From: Liquorilactobacillus oeni DSM 19972
Lineage (GTDB): Bacteria > Bacillota > Bacilli > Lactobacillales > Lactobacillaceae
Direction of reading: 5' to 3'
Length of the DNA: 64,000 nt
NCBI RefSeq assembly: GCF_001436275.1
Contig: NZ_AZEH01000020.1
Span: forward strand, 310,001 to 374,000
Shown here: in pieces, positions 1 to 12,482 of the stretch
Numbering within the stretch: position 1 is the stretch's first letter
Layout of the letters: every line of letters begins with the position of its first letter
Program-made: the position numbers and the translations under genes
Notes under the pieces: model-generated
Seen by the model: only the letters and a program-made list of their open reading frames with translations
The model's database searches: none
What the model was told of the DNA's origin: nothing

Positions 1-677
1 TTGCCAAGAACAATTCCACCAGTAGGAAAGTCGGGCCCTTTAATTGCCTCCATTAAATCAGCCGTAGTTGCATCAGGATTATCCATCAAAATATGCAGCC
101 CAGAAATAACTTCAGATAAATTATGAGGTGGAATATTAGTGGTCATACCAACTGCTATCCCGGTTGCTCCGTTGACAAGCAAATTAGGGAAACGTGCTGG
201 CAAAACTACAGGTTCTCTTTCTGAACCATCATAATTTTCCTTAAAATCAATAGTGTTTTTATTGATGTCCCGCAGCATTTCAGTAGCAATTTTACTCATA
301 CGTGCTTCAGTGTACCGCATTGCCGCTGCTCCATCACCGTCAACTGAGCCAAAATTACCATGTCCATCAACGAGCATGTAACGGTAGCTGAAATTCTGTG
401 CCATTCGGACCATTGATTCATAAATTGCTGAATCTCCATGTGGATGGTACTTTCCCATAACATCACCGACAATTCTCGCCGATTTCTTATAGGGTTTATC
501 TGGAGACACCCCCAATTCATTCATACCATATAAAATACGGCGATGAACAGGTTTAAGCCCGTCACGGACATCAGGAAGTGCGCGTGCTACAATTACACTC
601 ATTGCATATTCCATAAAAGATGTTCGCATTACTCCTGACAAATCAGTTTGTTTAACACGATTTGGTAGCTCTACCAA
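1..677 (-). CDS. gyrA: DNA gyrase subunit A, N-terminal part (cut by window start)
   Basis: Type II topoisomerase subunit that breaks and rejoins DNA during negative supercoiling; it works as A2B2 with GyrB. Only the first 225 codons are in the window. The start is a TTG at 677, chosen because GGAGG (690-686) sits 8 nt upstream and the protein then opens [15 protein letters not shown], followed by the usual [15 protein letters not shown] block. The catalytic tyrosine is in [10 protein letters not shown]. The quinolone-resistance region reads [10 protein letters not shown], the sensitive-type Ser and Glu. It lies 57 nt downstream of gyrB on the same strand, so it is probably the last gene of the yaaA-recF-gyrB-gyrA unit. 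Confidence 0.97.
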   Translation of the reverse strand, partial: MVELPNRVKQTDLSGVMRTSFMEYAMSVIVARALPDVRDGLKPVHRRILYGMNELGVSPDKPYKKSARIVGDVMGKYHPHGDSAIYESMVRMAQNFSYRYMLVDGHGNFGSVDGDGAAAMRYTEARMSKIATEMLRDINKNTIDFKENYDGSEREPVVLPARFPNLLVNGATGIAVGMTTNIPPHNLSEVISGLHILMDNPDATTADLMEAIKGPDFPTGGIVLG

Positions 678-734
678 TGTCTTTACCTCCCACTTTGCTA
701 ACTATCAGCCTACACTTATTTCCTAGGAAATAAT

Positions 735-3843
<3,109 letters not shown>

Positions 3844-3847
3844 CGAC

Positions 3848-4072
3848 TCAGCCTTTTTTCGCACGCATTAAAAAGGTCCCAACTTCAGGAATTTCAATCT
3901 TATCGTCAGCATACAATTTACGCCCACGTCGGTTATCAGGCTTGTCATTCACCAAAACTGTATTTTCCTGTAAAAACCATTTTGCTTGTCCACCAGAGTC
4001 AATAGCTGCTGTTATTTTTAACAGCTGTCCAAGAGTTACATACGATTTTTTTAGCAAAATTTCTTTACTCAA
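3848..4072 (-). CDS. yaaA: S4-domain RNA-binding protein YaaA
   Basis: Small S4-like RNA-binding protein (74 aa) of the origin-proximal block of Firmicutes; its role is uncertain, with links to ribosome or RNA handling. The S4 fold is visible as ITAAIDSGGQAKWFLQEN followed by VLVNDKPDNRRGRKLY and the acidic turn DDKIEIP. The start is taken as TTG 4072 because the family is about 70-75 aa long; the open frame extends to an ATG at 4198 but that extension looks unrelated. It sits between dnaN and recF, as in Bacillus and lactobacilli. Confidence 0.88.
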   Translation of the reverse strand: MSKEILLKKSYVTLGQLLKITAAIDSGGQAKWFLQENTVLVNDKPDNRRGRKLYADDKIEIPEVGTFLMRAKKG

Positions 4073-4324
4073 CAGACACCGCCCACTTTCATATTTATAT
4101 TTTATTATAACCTTTTTACAATTAAATAACAATCTCAGACGGCTCTCAGAGCTCATATAAGCGTTTTTAATATCTTTTAATAGAGCTCGACTATGCACCC
4201 CTTAAAAACGCTAATTTTGAATTGTACACGTTTTAAAACACAAATGAGCTTTTTAATAACAAAAAAATAAGTACACAAAGATTTACCAATAAACTTGCTG
4301 GTCAGAACCATAAGTAAAAAAAAT

Positions 4325-4368
4325 AAGAGAAACTGCAGCAAAATTTAAATTTTGTCCTAGTTTCTCTT
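4325..4368 (-). terminator. Terminator after dnaN
   Basis: Inverted repeat with arms AAGAGAAACT (4325-4334) and AGTTTCTCTT (4359-4368), enclosing a second AT-rich repeat AAAATTTAAATTTT. On the minus strand it is followed by a T-run (TTATTTTTTTTA), as expected for Rho-independent termination of dnaA-dnaN. It implies a separate promoter for yaaA-recF-gyrBA. Confidence 0.8.
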
Positions 4369-4411
4369 AATTATTAGTATTAACTGTATTTATAATTTCA
4401 ATAGAATTTTA

Positions 4412-5551
4412 TCAAAAGGTTCTTACCGGTGTAATTAATTGTACAAAATGCTCATGGTCTTCACTAGGCACTAATGTAAAAGGCCGCAGCGGTAATGTAA
4501 ATGCTACAGTAACAGTTGTCTGCCCAAAAGAACGCAGCGCATCCTTCATATAATCCGGATTAAAGGATATTTCAATATTATTACCTGTAAGATTTTGAAA
4601 TTTTAATTCTTCTTCTACATTTCCTACTTCTGGTGAATTGCTATATATAGTTGCCTTTTTTCCCGGAGTATCTAAGACTAATTTAACTACATTATTTTGC
4701 CCCTCATGAGACAGCAGTGAAGCCCGCTCTATAGCTGACAAAAAATCTGTTGCATTAAATTCTATCGTTGTTTCAGCTGTTTTGGGAATTAAACGTTCAG
4801 TATCAGGATAATTTCCTTCTAGTAGCCGAGAATAAAAAGTTGTGTTTCCAAGGTCAAATAAAACCTGGTTTTCTGATATCCGTAAACTGACTGTTTCCGT
4901 ATCCTCAGGAATCATTTTCGCCAATTCGCTTAAAGATCTTCCCGGAATAATAATATCGTAATTTGCCTCTTTGGCTTCCGGTAAAGTTATTTTTCTTTGA
5001 CTTAGTCGATGACTATCAGTAGCAACAGCCAGTAACTCGCCGTTTTTGATTACTAAATGAACTCCTGTCAGAATTGGACGACTTTCTTGAGTTGAAACAG
5101 CAATTACTGTTTGTCCAATTAATTGTTTTAAAAGATCTCCCTTAAGCGTTAGCCGTTCTTTAGCATCTATCTCTGGAAGGCGGGGATAGTTATTGGCATC
5201 TAATCCTCTAATAGTAAATGAGGCTGAACCTGAAGTGATTTCTGTTTGATAATTTTCAGTTACTTTAAAAGTTAAGGTCTTTTCAGGTAGTTTCTTTACT
5301 ATTTCACTAAATATACGTGCAGTTAAAACAATTTGCCCTGGTTCTTCAATTTGTAATTCTGCGTTATTATCATCAGCTGCTATAAAAGTTTCAATTGAAA
5401 CATCTGCGTCACTACCGGTCAGTGTTAATCCTTTAGCTTCAAGCTTAAGTTTAACTCCTGTCAGGATAGGAATTGTAGTTTTTGTTGAGATAGCTCTTTG
5501 AACATCAGTTAAACTTTTAATGAATGCTGCTCGATTTACCGTGAATTTCAT
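4412..5551 (-). CDS. dnaN: DNA polymerase III beta subunit (sliding clamp)
   Basis: Ring-shaped processivity clamp of the replicative polymerase, 379 aa, the usual length. It opens MKFTVNRAAFIKSLTDVQRA and ends LVPSEDHEHFVQLITPVRTF, the typical clamp C-terminus. Three clamp-fold repeats are spread over the length, and the second starts near RLTLKGDLLKQLI. The start ATG 5551 has AGGAGG 6 nt upstream. It follows dnaA after a 166-bp spacer rich in DnaA boxes and is closed by the 4325-4368 terminator. Confidence 0.98.
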   Translation of the reverse strand: MKFTVNRAAFIKSLTDVQRAISTKTTIPILTGVKLKLEAKGLTLTGSDADVSIETFIAADDNNAELQIEEPGQIVLTARIFSEIVKKLPEKTLTFKVTENYQTEITSGSASFTIRGLDANNYPRLPEIDAKERLTLKGDLLKQLIGQTVIAVSTQESRPILTGVHLVIKNGELLAVATDSHRLSQRKITLPEAKEANYDIIIPGRSLSELAKMIPEDTETVSLRISENQVLFDLGNTTFYSRLLEGNYPDTERLIPKTAETTIEFNATDFLSAIERASLLSHEGQNNVVKLVLDTPGKKATIYSNSPEVGNVEEELKFQNLTGNNIEISFNPDYMKDALRSFGQTTVTVAFTLPLRPFTLVPSEDHEHFVQLITPVRTF

Positions 5552-5717
5552 AAGTAACCTCCTGAGATATATTAATTAAGGATAAATAAGTAAAGTAATA
5601 GTAGTAGGGCCTGTTGATACTGTGGAAAAATGGGAAGATGTATGAGAATTAAAAGATATCCACATGTGGATATCTTGTGTATAACTACGCTTTTTACGCA
5701 CAAGTTTCCACAGGTGA
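5552..5717. other. dnaA-dnaN spacer with DnaA boxes (origin part)
   Basis: Spacer holding at least five DnaA-box-like 9-mers. TGTGGAAAA is at 5621-5629. ATATCCACA at 5656-5664 and TGTGGATAT at 5665-5673 lie back to back in a perfect 24-bp palindrome (5653-5676). TGTGTATAA is at 5676-5684 and GTTTCCACA at 5704-5712. In Bacillus this spacer carries the unwinding element; here it is AT-rich, but I cannot place the unwinding site by eye. Confidence 0.75.
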
Positions 5718-7073
5718 TTACTTTTTCAGCTTTCCCTTAAGGTCATCTACTTCTCTTTTAAGTTCATTGTCATTATTAAGCGCAGCCGAAATTTTTTCGT
5801 GAGCATGGATAACAGTAGTGTGATCTTTTCCTCCAAATTCATGACCAATTTTCGGTAATGAAGCATCAGTCAATTCACGAGCAAGGTACATAGCTACTTG
5901 CCGAGGTAAAACGATACTTTTAACTCTTTTTTTACCTTTTAAATCGCTAATTGAAATATGGTAGTATTTTGCAACCTTGTCTTGAATTACAGAGATTGAA
6001 ATTTCATTTGACTTTCCATTTAACTTTAGATTTTTCAAAGCATCTGCTGCTAAGCTGGTTGTAATAGGTAGATGAGTCATTGAAGAATAAGCTTGGACTC
6101 GAACTAGTGCACCTTCCAGTTCACGAATATTGGAATCAATCTGACCTGCAATATAACTCAAAGTGTCGTCCGGAATTGCAGAATGATCTGCATTTGCTTT
6201 ATTGCGTAAAATAGCAATTCTAGTTTCTAAGTCAGGGGGCGTAATATCAACTGAAAGGCCCCATTTAAAACGAGAAACTAAACGTTTTTGGAGTTTAGGA
6301 ATTTCGTTTGGCAGACGATCAGATGAAAGAACAATTTGTTTTTTATCATCGTAAAGAGCGTTAAAAGTGTGGAAAAACTCTTCTTGCGTACCTTCTTTAT
6401 CTGCAAAAAACTGAATATCATCTACCAATAAAAGATCAACACTGCGATATTCTTTTCGAAATTCTTCTTGCCGTTTAGTTTGAATTGAATTGATAAAATC
6501 ATTAGCAAAAGCTTCACTGGTTACATACTTAACCTTTGCTTGCGGTCTATTAGCAAGCATCTGATGTCCAATAGCATGCATGAGATGGGTTTTTCCCAAG
6601 CCGACCCCGCCAAAGAAGAAAAGCGGGTTATAGAGTGCACCTGGTTCTTCTGCTACTACTAATGCAGCAGCATGTGCCATTTGATTACCCTTTCCGATAA
6701 CAAAAGTATCGAAAGTATACTTATCGTTTAGTTTTGTTTCACGCATAAAAGTTGGACGAGTATCAACGGCGTTTTGCTGAGCTCCTGCTGGACTGGAATA
6801 ACCGGTATTTTGTAATGGATCAGGTTCCTCAGGCAGCTTAGCAATAATCGTAATTTTTTGCCCAATAGATTTTTCGATCATTTCAGCGGCTTGATTACTT
6901 AAATTGGCTTTCCAATAATCTTTATGTAACGCTGTTGGAACTTCAATTACTAAATTTCTTCCAGAGAAAGATAACGGTTTGACTGCTTTTAACCAAGTAT
7001 TGTAACTGATCGTTGAGAGTTTATTTTTAAATTCATCACAAATATACTGCCATAAAGTTTCTAAATCAGGCAC
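5718..7073 (-). CDS. dnaA: Chromosomal replication initiator DnaA
   Basis: AAA+ initiator that binds DnaA boxes and melts the origin, 451 aa. Domain I covers about residues 1-80 ([21 protein letters not shown]). The ATPase has Walker [15 protein letters not shown] and Walker [11 protein letters not shown], then sensor [10 protein letters not shown]. Domain IV ends with the DnaA-box-binding signature [15 protein letters not shown]. The start is GTG 7073, with AGGAGG about 7 nt upstream. Box clusters flank it on both sides, which supports autoregulation and the origin location. Confidence 0.98.
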   Translation of the reverse strand: MPDLETLWQYICDEFKNKLSTISYNTWLKAVKPLSFSGRNLVIEVPTALHKDYWKANLSNQAAEMIEKSIGQKITIIAKLPEEPDPLQNTGYSSPAGAQQNAVDTRPTFMRETKLNDKYTFDTFVIGKGNQMAHAAALVVAEEPGALYNPLFFFGGVGLGKTHLMHAIGHQMLANRPQAKVKYVTSEAFANDFINSIQTKRQEEFRKEYRSVDLLLVDDIQFFADKEGTQEEFFHTFNALYDDKKQIVLSSDRLPNEIPKLQKRLVSRFKWGLSVDITPPDLETRIAILRNKANADHSAIPDDTLSYIAGQIDSNIRELEGALVRVQAYSSMTHLPITTSLAADALKNLKLNGKSNEISISVIQDKVAKYYHISISDLKGKKRVKSIVLPRQVAMYLARELTDASLPKIGHEFGGKDHTTVIHAHEKISAALNNDNELKREVDDLKGKLKK

Positions 7074-7500
7074 AAAAAAACCTCCTTTCTATAAAAATGT
7101 TACTTTACACAGTTTAGCATTTTTAAAAAAAGTTTTCCACAGGTATGTGCAAAATATAAAAACACTATACACAAGCAGGTAATAATCTTTATCACAGGGT
7201 GTACATAACTTTAAGCTGTCCAATTCTGCATAGCTTTTCCACAGGGAGGCTGTGTCTGCTAAGCTTTGCAGTAGCAGCACATATTGCACTTATGCACAAA
7301 AAATAATCAGGCTGTTAATAAGTCGTTAACAGCCTGTTTTTTTGTGTAAAAGCCTGTATCTTATTGTGTGCATTAGGGTTTTTTAGAAGTAATAAATCCA
7401 CAGAAAAAAACGATTTCTAATTACAACTGTGGATAACTTTTTAAAAGACATAAGTGTCCTCTTTCAAATTGTCTGTTAATAACAGTTTTTTTATGATAAA
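7074..7500. other. Replication origin oriC (DnaA-box cluster, dnaA-rpmH)
   Basis: Non-coding region between divergent dnaA and rpmH with many DnaA-box-like 9-mers: TTTTCCACA 7133-7141 and 7235-7243, CTATACACA 7165-7173, TTTATCACA 7188-7196, TGTACATAA 7200-7208, TTATGCACA 7290-7298, AAATCCACA 7394-7402, and a perfect consensus box TGTGGATAA 7428-7436. Their density and the flanking genes identify the origin. The boxes near the dnaA start probably also control dnaA. Confidence 0.88.
7309..7342. terminator. Terminator-like hairpin inside oriC
   Basis: Perfect 10-bp arms AGGCTGTTAA (7309-7318) and TTAACAGCCT (7326-7335), a 7-nt loop, then GTTTTTTTG. It has the form of a Rho-independent terminator on the plus strand, although no plus-strand gene lies upstream. 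It could stop antisense transcription into the origin or be a structural origin element. Confidence 0.55.
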
Positions 7501-7520
7501 ATGGCTTGGTAAAGTTAAGC

Positions 7521-7549
7521 TTGACAAAATATTGTTAATTTAATAGAAT
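7521..7549 (+). promoter_or_regulatory. Probable sigma-A promoter of rpmH
   Basis: TTGACA (7521-7526), 17-bp spacer, TAGAAT (7544-7549), about 50 bp upstream of the rpmH start. This is a near-consensus housekeeping promoter. Confidence 0.7.
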
Positions 7550-7601
7550 ATTAGTTATGATTGTCGAGCAAGGATACTCGATCAAGGGGGTGTAAGAAAC
7601 A

Positions 7602-7736
7602 ATGAAGAGAACATATCAACCAAAGAAACGTCATCGCCAAAGAGTGCATGGCTTCCGCAAACGTATGAGTACAAGCAACGGTCGTGCTGTTTTAGCACGT
7701 AGACGTCAAAAGGGTAGAAAAGTATTGTCTGCTTAG
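7602..7736 (+). CDS. rpmH: 50S ribosomal protein L34
   Basis: Basic 44-aa ribosomal protein of the large subunit. It starts [18 protein letters not shown] and ends GRKVLSA, the normal L34 sequence and length. AGGGGG (about 7585-7590) is a good ribosome binding site. It is the first gene plus-ward of the origin, followed by rnpA and yidC in the conserved order. Confidence 0.98.
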   Translation: MKRTYQPKKRHRQRVHGFRKRMSTSNGRAVLARRRQKGRKVLSA

Positions 7737-7764
7737 ACCACTGACCGTCAGTGGTCTTTTCTTT
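7736..7764 (+). terminator. Terminator or attenuator after rpmH
   Basis: Inverted repeat GACCACTGAC (7736-7745) / GTCAGTGGTC (7747-7756) followed by TTTTCTTTT. It starts at the rpmH stop codon and may lower expression of rnpA relative to rpmH. Confidence 0.65.
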
Positions 7765-7799
7765 TAATATAGTTTTTTGTAAGACACTGGAGATGTATT

Positions 7800-8135
7800 A
7801 TGCGAAAATCATACCGTGTCAAAAAAGAAGCCGAATTCCAGAAAGTTTTCACGCAGGGCAAATCTTGTGCAAATCGTCAATTTGTCGTATATGTGTTAGA
7901 AAAACCTGGTCAGCTTCATTTTCGAGTGGGAATATCAGTAGGGAAAAAAATTGGGAATGCTGTAGCGCGAAATTGGGTTAAACGACGTATTCGGCAAACA
8001 CTGACAGAACTCAAGCCAAAAATAAGGCAAGAAATTGATTTCATCGTAATTGCACGTCCTCCAATTGCAGGAGTGTCTATGGCTGAAACTAAAAAAAATT
8101 TAATGCATGCTTTACGCTTGGCACATGTGTTATAA
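7800..8135 (+). CDS. rnpA: Ribonuclease P protein component
   Basis: Protein cofactor of RNase P, which removes tRNA 5' leaders. 111 aa, the usual size. It opens [17 protein letters not shown] and carries the RNase P signature [18 protein letters not shown] around residues 53-70. CTGGAG is 7 nt upstream of ATG 7800. yidC follows 28 nt later and is probably in the same transcript. Confidence 0.97.
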   Translation: MRKSYRVKKEAEFQKVFTQGKSCANRQFVVYVLEKPGQLHFRVGISVGKKIGNAVARNWVKRRIRQTLTELKPKIRQEIDFIVIARPPIAGVSMAETKKNLMHALRLAHVL

Positions 8136-8163
8136 ATAGGTTTTTCAAAGTGAGGGAAATGCA

Positions 8164-8997
8164 GTGAAAAAAGTGAAACGAACCCTGATGCTGCTTAGTA
8201 CTGTGGGGTTAATGTTTACTTTAACGGGTTGCAGCACATCAACTGTAACAGAAAGCAGTTCTGGAATTTGGGACCATTATATTATCTGGAACTTTATCCA
8301 AGCGATTCAGTTTCTAAGCAAGGTGTTTGGTAACAGCTACGGCTGGGGCATAATTATTTTTACAATTATCATACGTGTAATTTTGCTGCCATTAATGTTT
8401 TATCAAACCAAAAGTATGCGTAAAACAACCGAACTGCAACCTGAGCTGAAGATCCTACAGAAAAAGTATTCTGCAAAGGATGCTGCAACTCAGGCTAAAC
8501 TGAAAGAAGAACAGCAGAAGCTTTATGCTGAGGCTGGTGTAAATCCAGTTGCTGGTTGTTTGCCAGTGGTTGTACAGATGCCGATATTAATTGCATTGTA
8601 TCAGGCAATTTTGCGTTCTCAGGCTTTAAAAACTGGATCTTTTTTATGGATGCATTTAGGTGAACGGGATCCGTACTTTATATTACCGGTTTTAGCAGCG
8701 ATTTTTACTTTTGCTACTTCTAAATTGAGTGTTATGTCACAACCAGAGCAAAACGGAATGACCGCAGCAATGACTTATGGGATGCCGATCTTCATTCTAT
8801 TTACAGCTATTTCTTTGCCATCAGCATTATCATTATACTGGGTAATTGGAAATGCATTTTCAGTTTTGCAGACACTTTTACTTAACAATCCTTTTAAGAT
8901 AAATAAGGAGCGGGAAGAAAAGGAACAGGCAAAACGCGCTCGTAAAAGGGCAATTGAAAAGGCAAAGCGCAAGGCTTACAAGGGTAAACGTAAATAA
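8164..8997 (+). CDS. yidC: Membrane protein insertase YidC/OxaA (lipoprotein form)
   Basis: Sec-associated insertase for inner-membrane proteins, 277 aa. The signal peptide ends in the lipobox LTGC with the acylated Cys at residue 23, as in Firmicute YidC/SpoIIIJ. The family core follows: the segment around SYGWGIIIFTIIIRVILLPL, the cytoplasmic loop QPELKILQKKYSAKD, then CLPVVVQMPILIALYQAI and two more membrane segments. The tail is very basic (RARKRAIEKAKRKAYKGKRK), consistent with ribosome contact. The start is GTG 8164 with GAGGG 6-7 nt upstream. Confidence 0.96.
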   Translation: MKKVKRTLMLLSTVGLMFTLTGCSTSTVTESSSGIWDHYIIWNFIQAIQFLSKVFGNSYGWGIIIFTIIIRVILLPLMFYQTKSMRKTTELQPELKILQKKYSAKDAATQAKLKEEQQKLYAEAGVNPVAGCLPVVVQMPILIALYQAILRSQALKTGSFLWMHLGERDPYFILPVLAAIFTFATSKLSVMSQPEQNGMTAAMTYGMPIFILFTAISLPSALSLYWVIGNAFSVLQTLLLNNPFKINKEREEKEQAKRARKRAIEKAKRKAYKGKRK

Positions 8998-9024
8998 ACA
9001 GTATCTTTAGTATTATAATCTCTT

Positions 9025-9058
9025 AAGTTGACAGGGATCTTTTATGTCAACTTTTTTG
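9025..9058 (+). terminator. Terminator after yidC
   Basis: Arms AAGTTGACA (9025-9033) and TGTCAACTT (9045-9053), followed by TTTTG. Confidence 0.75.
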
Positions 9059-9084
9059 TTTTCTTAAAAAATAAATAAGTGTGA

Positions 9085-9122
9085 AAAAAGAGACATATTT
9101 CCTGGGAAATATGTCTCTTTTT
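9085..9122 (-). terminator. Bidirectional terminator between yidC and the M13 peptidase
   Basis: Long inverted repeat: AAAAAGAGACATATTTCC (9085-9102) and its complement at 9105-9122, with A-run and T-run ends so it can act on both strands. It ends 3 nt before the peptidase stop codon at 9125. Confidence 0.8.
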
Positions 9123-9124
9123 AG

Positions 9125-11026
9125 TTACCAAATATTAACTCTTTTTTCAGGTTGAAGATACATAGGATCGCCTTTTTTTATTTTAAAGGTAGTATAAAAA
9201 TCGGCGAGGTTTTGCGGCTGAATGTTTGCACGTAATTCATGAGGTGCATGCACATCAATATTTAATAGTAGTTTTTGCCTTTCAAGAGAGGATTTTAGGC
9301 ACCAGACCCGAGCCCAATTAATAAAGAACTCTTCTAGGTCAGCGTCATCTTCATTTTTGGCAGCTTCTAAAGCACAACTAAGGCCGCCTGCATCAGCGAT
9401 GTTTTCAGAAACTACTAATTTACCATTTACTTTACCAGCTTTGGTCTCTAGACCATCGAACTCTTTAATCATTTTTTGAGAAAGCTTTTCAAAATGATCA
9501 AGATCACTCTTTGACCACCAATTGTTAAGATTGCCGAATTCATCGAAATGTGCGCCGTTATTGTCAAAAGCATGTGAAATTTCATGAGCAATAACAGCTC
9601 CAATACCACCATAGTTTTCACTAGAAGATTGTTTTAAACTGTAGAAGGGTTTTTGCAAAATAGCAGCAGGAAACACAATGACGTTGTAAGAGGGGTTGTA
9701 ATAAGCGTTCACGGTATTAGCGCTCATTTCCCAACGTTTTCTATCTACTTCTTTATTCCAACGGCTATAGTGATCTTTTAAGTAAATCTGATCAAATTTT
9801 AGGCTATTATCAAATAACGAATCTTCTTCGACTTTGAATTTTTTATAAACTTCTTCCAATTCATCAGGATAACCGACTTGGATCCCAAGCTTTTCAAGCT
9901 TAACAATTGCTTTCTCACGAGTTTTTTTGCTTAACCAGTTATTATTTTCAAGCCTTTTTTTATAGACAGTGACCATTTTCTGGACCATCTGCCTAACGTC
10001 ATTCTTTGCCTTTTCGCCAAAATATTTGTGTGCATAATAAAGTCCGACAACTTGATCAAATTGTCCGATTGAAAGATAATATGCGCTCTTTTGGGGATTC
10101 ATGGGTTCCTTGCTGCCGGAGATTGCACGAGAATATTCACCTGAGACAATTCGAGCCTCATCTGAAAGAAAAGGACTGACAGCCAGCAAGGATTTTGAAA
10201 GCATCCAGCTGCGCATATTAACAAAGGTTTCAGGAGTTACAAGTTCATTCAAAGCTTCATAGTATTTTGGCTGTGAGACGATTATTTGGTCAGGCTCAGC
10301 GGAAAGTAATCCAGTGATAAAGTTCTTGATATTAAACTGATTACTGAATTTTACAAAATCGGTAAAACTGTATTTATTATATGATTTTACATAGTCAGCT
10401 AATTCGGTACTATCTTTAACATGCGGTACCAGAGATTTATCAAATGCAAGTGTCTGTTCGATAATCTCTTGGGTAATTTTTTCAGAATAACCAGCAAGCC
10501 TGAAAAGTTTTTCCATCATTTTTGTATAAATCTGCAATAGAGCTTGAGCAGAAGGGTTGTCACCTTCATAATAGGTTTTATCCGGTAATATTAGGCTGGG
10601 TACATCTGCTGTTAAAGCATAGCGAGATGTATTTTTCATATCAGGTTCAACGTATACTGGAATGGGACTGGGGTAACCTGTTAAAGTTAAGTTTTTCAGA
10701 TTTTTTTGCCAATCATTCAAGTTTTTTAAACTTTCAATGGTTTTAAGGTATTTTCGTGCAGGAGCAAACCCGGCAGAATTTCTTTTAGAAAAGTTAGCTG
10801 CAAGTTTGTAGAAGTTAATAAACTCGCGTAAATAAGGATCACTTGCTTTTTCTGGATCTTTTGCTAAAGAAGCGAAGTCAGCCATTAAAGTTTTTTCAAT
10901 ATTTTCAGCTAAATCTGCGAAGCCACCCGTAGATGGTTTGTCTGCTGGAATTTTAGCTGTTTTGAGCCAAGCACCATTTACTGCTTGGTATAAATCATCT
11001 TTAATGAGCTCTTTATTAATGGTCAT
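9125..11026 (-). CDS. pepO: M13-family metallopeptidase (PepO-type endopeptidase)
   Basis: Neprilysin-like zinc endopeptidase, 633 aa, expected to act on oligopeptides in the cytoplasm because no signal peptide is visible. The zinc motif is VIAHEISHAFDNNGAHFD (HExxH) and the third ligand lies in ENIADAGG. The C-terminal NVDVHAPHELR-like region (LLLNIDVHAPHELRANIQPQ) is the M13 substrate-binding block. The start MTINKELIKDDLYQAVNGAW at 11026 is preferred over the upstream ATG at 11080 because GAGGAC lies just upstream and M13 peptidases of lactobacilli begin this way. It stands alone between two bidirectional terminators. Confidence 0.93.
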   Translation of the reverse strand: MTINKELIKDDLYQAVNGAWLKTAKIPADKPSTGGFADLAENIEKTLMADFASLAKDPEKASDPYLREFINFYKLAANFSKRNSAGFAPARKYLKTIESLKNLNDWQKNLKNLTLTGYPSPIPVYVEPDMKNTSRYALTADVPSLILPDKTYYEGDNPSAQALLQIYTKMMEKLFRLAGYSEKITQEIIEQTLAFDKSLVPHVKDSTELADYVKSYNKYSFTDFVKFSNQFNIKNFITGLLSAEPDQIIVSQPKYYEALNELVTPETFVNMRSWMLSKSLLAVSPFLSDEARIVSGEYSRAISGSKEPMNPQKSAYYLSIGQFDQVVGLYYAHKYFGEKAKNDVRQMVQKMVTVYKKRLENNNWLSKKTREKAIVKLEKLGIQVGYPDELEEVYKKFKVEEDSLFDNSLKFDQIYLKDHYSRWNKEVDRKRWEMSANTVNAYYNPSYNVIVFPAAILQKPFYSLKQSSSENYGGIGAVIAHEISHAFDNNGAHFDEFGNLNNWWSKSDLDHFEKLSQKMIKEFDGLETKAGKVNGKLVVSENIADAGGLSCALEAAKNEDDADLEEFFINWARVWCLKSSLERQKLLLNIDVHAPHELRANIQPQNLADFYTTFKIKKGDPMYLQPEKRVNIW

Positions 11027-11152
11027 TATATAAAGTCCTCTCCTTCTTGAATTCATAGTATAGATAACATTGTAATTCAAAGTGGGAGAGGATGGTACTA
11101 TAAAGGGTAAATAAATTCAAATAATGTCAAAGTAATTATAATTATATATGAA

Positions 11153-11195
11153 TAAGGGCCATGCCAAAAATAAATTTTTTAGCATGGCCTTTATT
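11153..11195 (-). terminator. Terminator after the aldo/keto reductase
   Basis: Arms GGCCATGC (11157-11164) and GCATGGCC (11182-11189), flanked by A/T tracts on both sides. It is 20-30 nt beyond the reductase stop codon. Confidence 0.7.
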
Positions 11196-11217
11196 TTATA
11201 AACTGTTAGGATGTACT

Positions 11218-12072
11218 TTAAAAGTCAGCAGTATCAGGATCAACAGCATAGCCAACTATTCCATCAAGGCGATCAATTGTTTCCATGTCTTTTTGTGAAA
11301 GTTTAAAATCAAAGATTTTTGTATTTTCTTCAATACGCTCTTCATGAATCGATTTAGGCAAGGGAAGAAAGTTGTGCTGCAAAGACCAGCGAAGGCAGAC
11401 TTGAGCGACAGTATGCTTGTTGCTTTCAGCGATAGTTTTCAACGTGGTATCTGAAAATAATTTACCAGTTCCAAGCGGACTGTAAGCTTCAAGTAAAATA
11501 TTATTTTCTTTGCAATATGAGATAGTTTCTCTATCTAGGTCTCCAGGACAAATACGAATTTGATTAACCATTGGAGTTATTGTTTGGGTTTCTTTCAGAA
11601 CTTCAAAATGTTTTTGACGAAAGTTAGAAACACCAATTGCTCTGATTTTTCCTACATTATATGCATCTTCTAGAGCATGCCAAGTGTCCTGAAGTACTTT
11701 TTTCCAATGCTCATTACGATAACGTTGAGGATTAGGCCAGTGAATCAAAAAAAGATCAAGAGCTGATAATTGGAGGTCCTTAAGAGTCTGATCGATTGCA
11801 TCGGCAGCTGCTTCATAGCCATGTGCATTATTATTGAGTTTGCTGGTAACAAAAAGTGTTTGCCGGGCAATTCCGCTTTCTTTAATTGCCTCCCCGATGC
11901 TTTTTTCATTCCCGTACATTTCAGCCGTATCAATGTGACGGTAACCGGACGAAAGTGCTGACTTGACAGCAACCTTTGCAACGGCACCGGCTGGCGTCTG
12001 CCAAGTTCCAAAGCCAACTATTGGGATTTTAACACCATTGCTTAAGGTATAAGTATCAATTAAACTATTCAT
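11218..12072 (-). CDS. Aldo/keto reductase (diketogulonate reductase type)
   Basis: NADPH-dependent carbonyl reductase, 284 aa, single TIM-barrel. Catalytic residues are visible: Asp in GYRHIDTAEMYGNE with the Tyr of the same motif, Lys in LFVTSKLNNN, and His in LFLIHWPNP. The C-terminal KSIHEERIEENTKIFDF is the cofactor-binding region. The physiological substrate cannot be read from sequence. The start at 12072 (MNSLIDTYTLSNGVKIP) has AACGAGG 7 nt upstream; a 12-residue upstream extension is open but lacks a site. It is divergent from the OhrR-like regulator, which may control it as a detoxifying enzyme. Confidence 0.9.
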   Translation of the reverse strand: MNSLIDTYTLSNGVKIPIVGFGTWQTPAGAVAKVAVKSALSSGYRHIDTAEMYGNEKSIGEAIKESGIARQTLFVTSKLNNNAHGYEAAADAIDQTLKDLQLSALDLFLIHWPNPQRYRNEHWKKVLQDTWHALEDAYNVGKIRAIGVSNFRQKHFEVLKETQTITPMVNQIRICPGDLDRETISYCKENNILLEAYSPLGTGKLFSDTTLKTIAESNKHTVAQVCLRWSLQHNFLPLPKSIHEERIEENTKIFDFKLSQKDMETIDRLDGIVGYAVDPDTADF

Positions 12073-12482
12073 CAAAAAACCTCGTTTCAAGTAGTTTATG
12101 CTCCACAAACATTTTACTACACTAAACTAAAAATTGTTAACTTAGTAGTTTATGAATGAAGTTATAAAGCAGTGAACATTAACGTGCCTCGAAGATAAAA
12201 TGGTATAATAAAAATAATATTTTGAGTCAAAAGTGCGGAGTTTATCTTGCTTAAAAACAAGGCTAAACAGTCTTAGGTATAAGTAATGTTGAAGTTAAAC
12301 AGCTGGATAATTCGCAGAAAATATTGTTTGAGATGATTGGTAAGAGATTAAAAAATAGTTTAAGCTAGATTACATGATAAAAGTATAAGATTCTGTTTGT
12401 AGAAAGTATTATATTAGTTAATATAATATATCATAGTTAATGCAAAGGATTATTAAGAAACTTTAGAAAGTAGGAACGAACG
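12073..12482. promoter_or_regulatory. Divergent regulatory region, reductase / OhrR-like regulator
   Basis: A 410-bp spacer with no gene. A perfect palindrome TATTATATTA-GT-TAATATAATA lies at 12407-12428, about 55 bp before the regulator start. An 11-bp direct repeat AGTAGTTTATG occurs at 12090-12100 and 12144-12154, in front of the reductase. The palindrome is a candidate operator for the adjacent MarR-family protein; the repeat may be a second site. Assignment is by position only. Confidence 0.45.
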
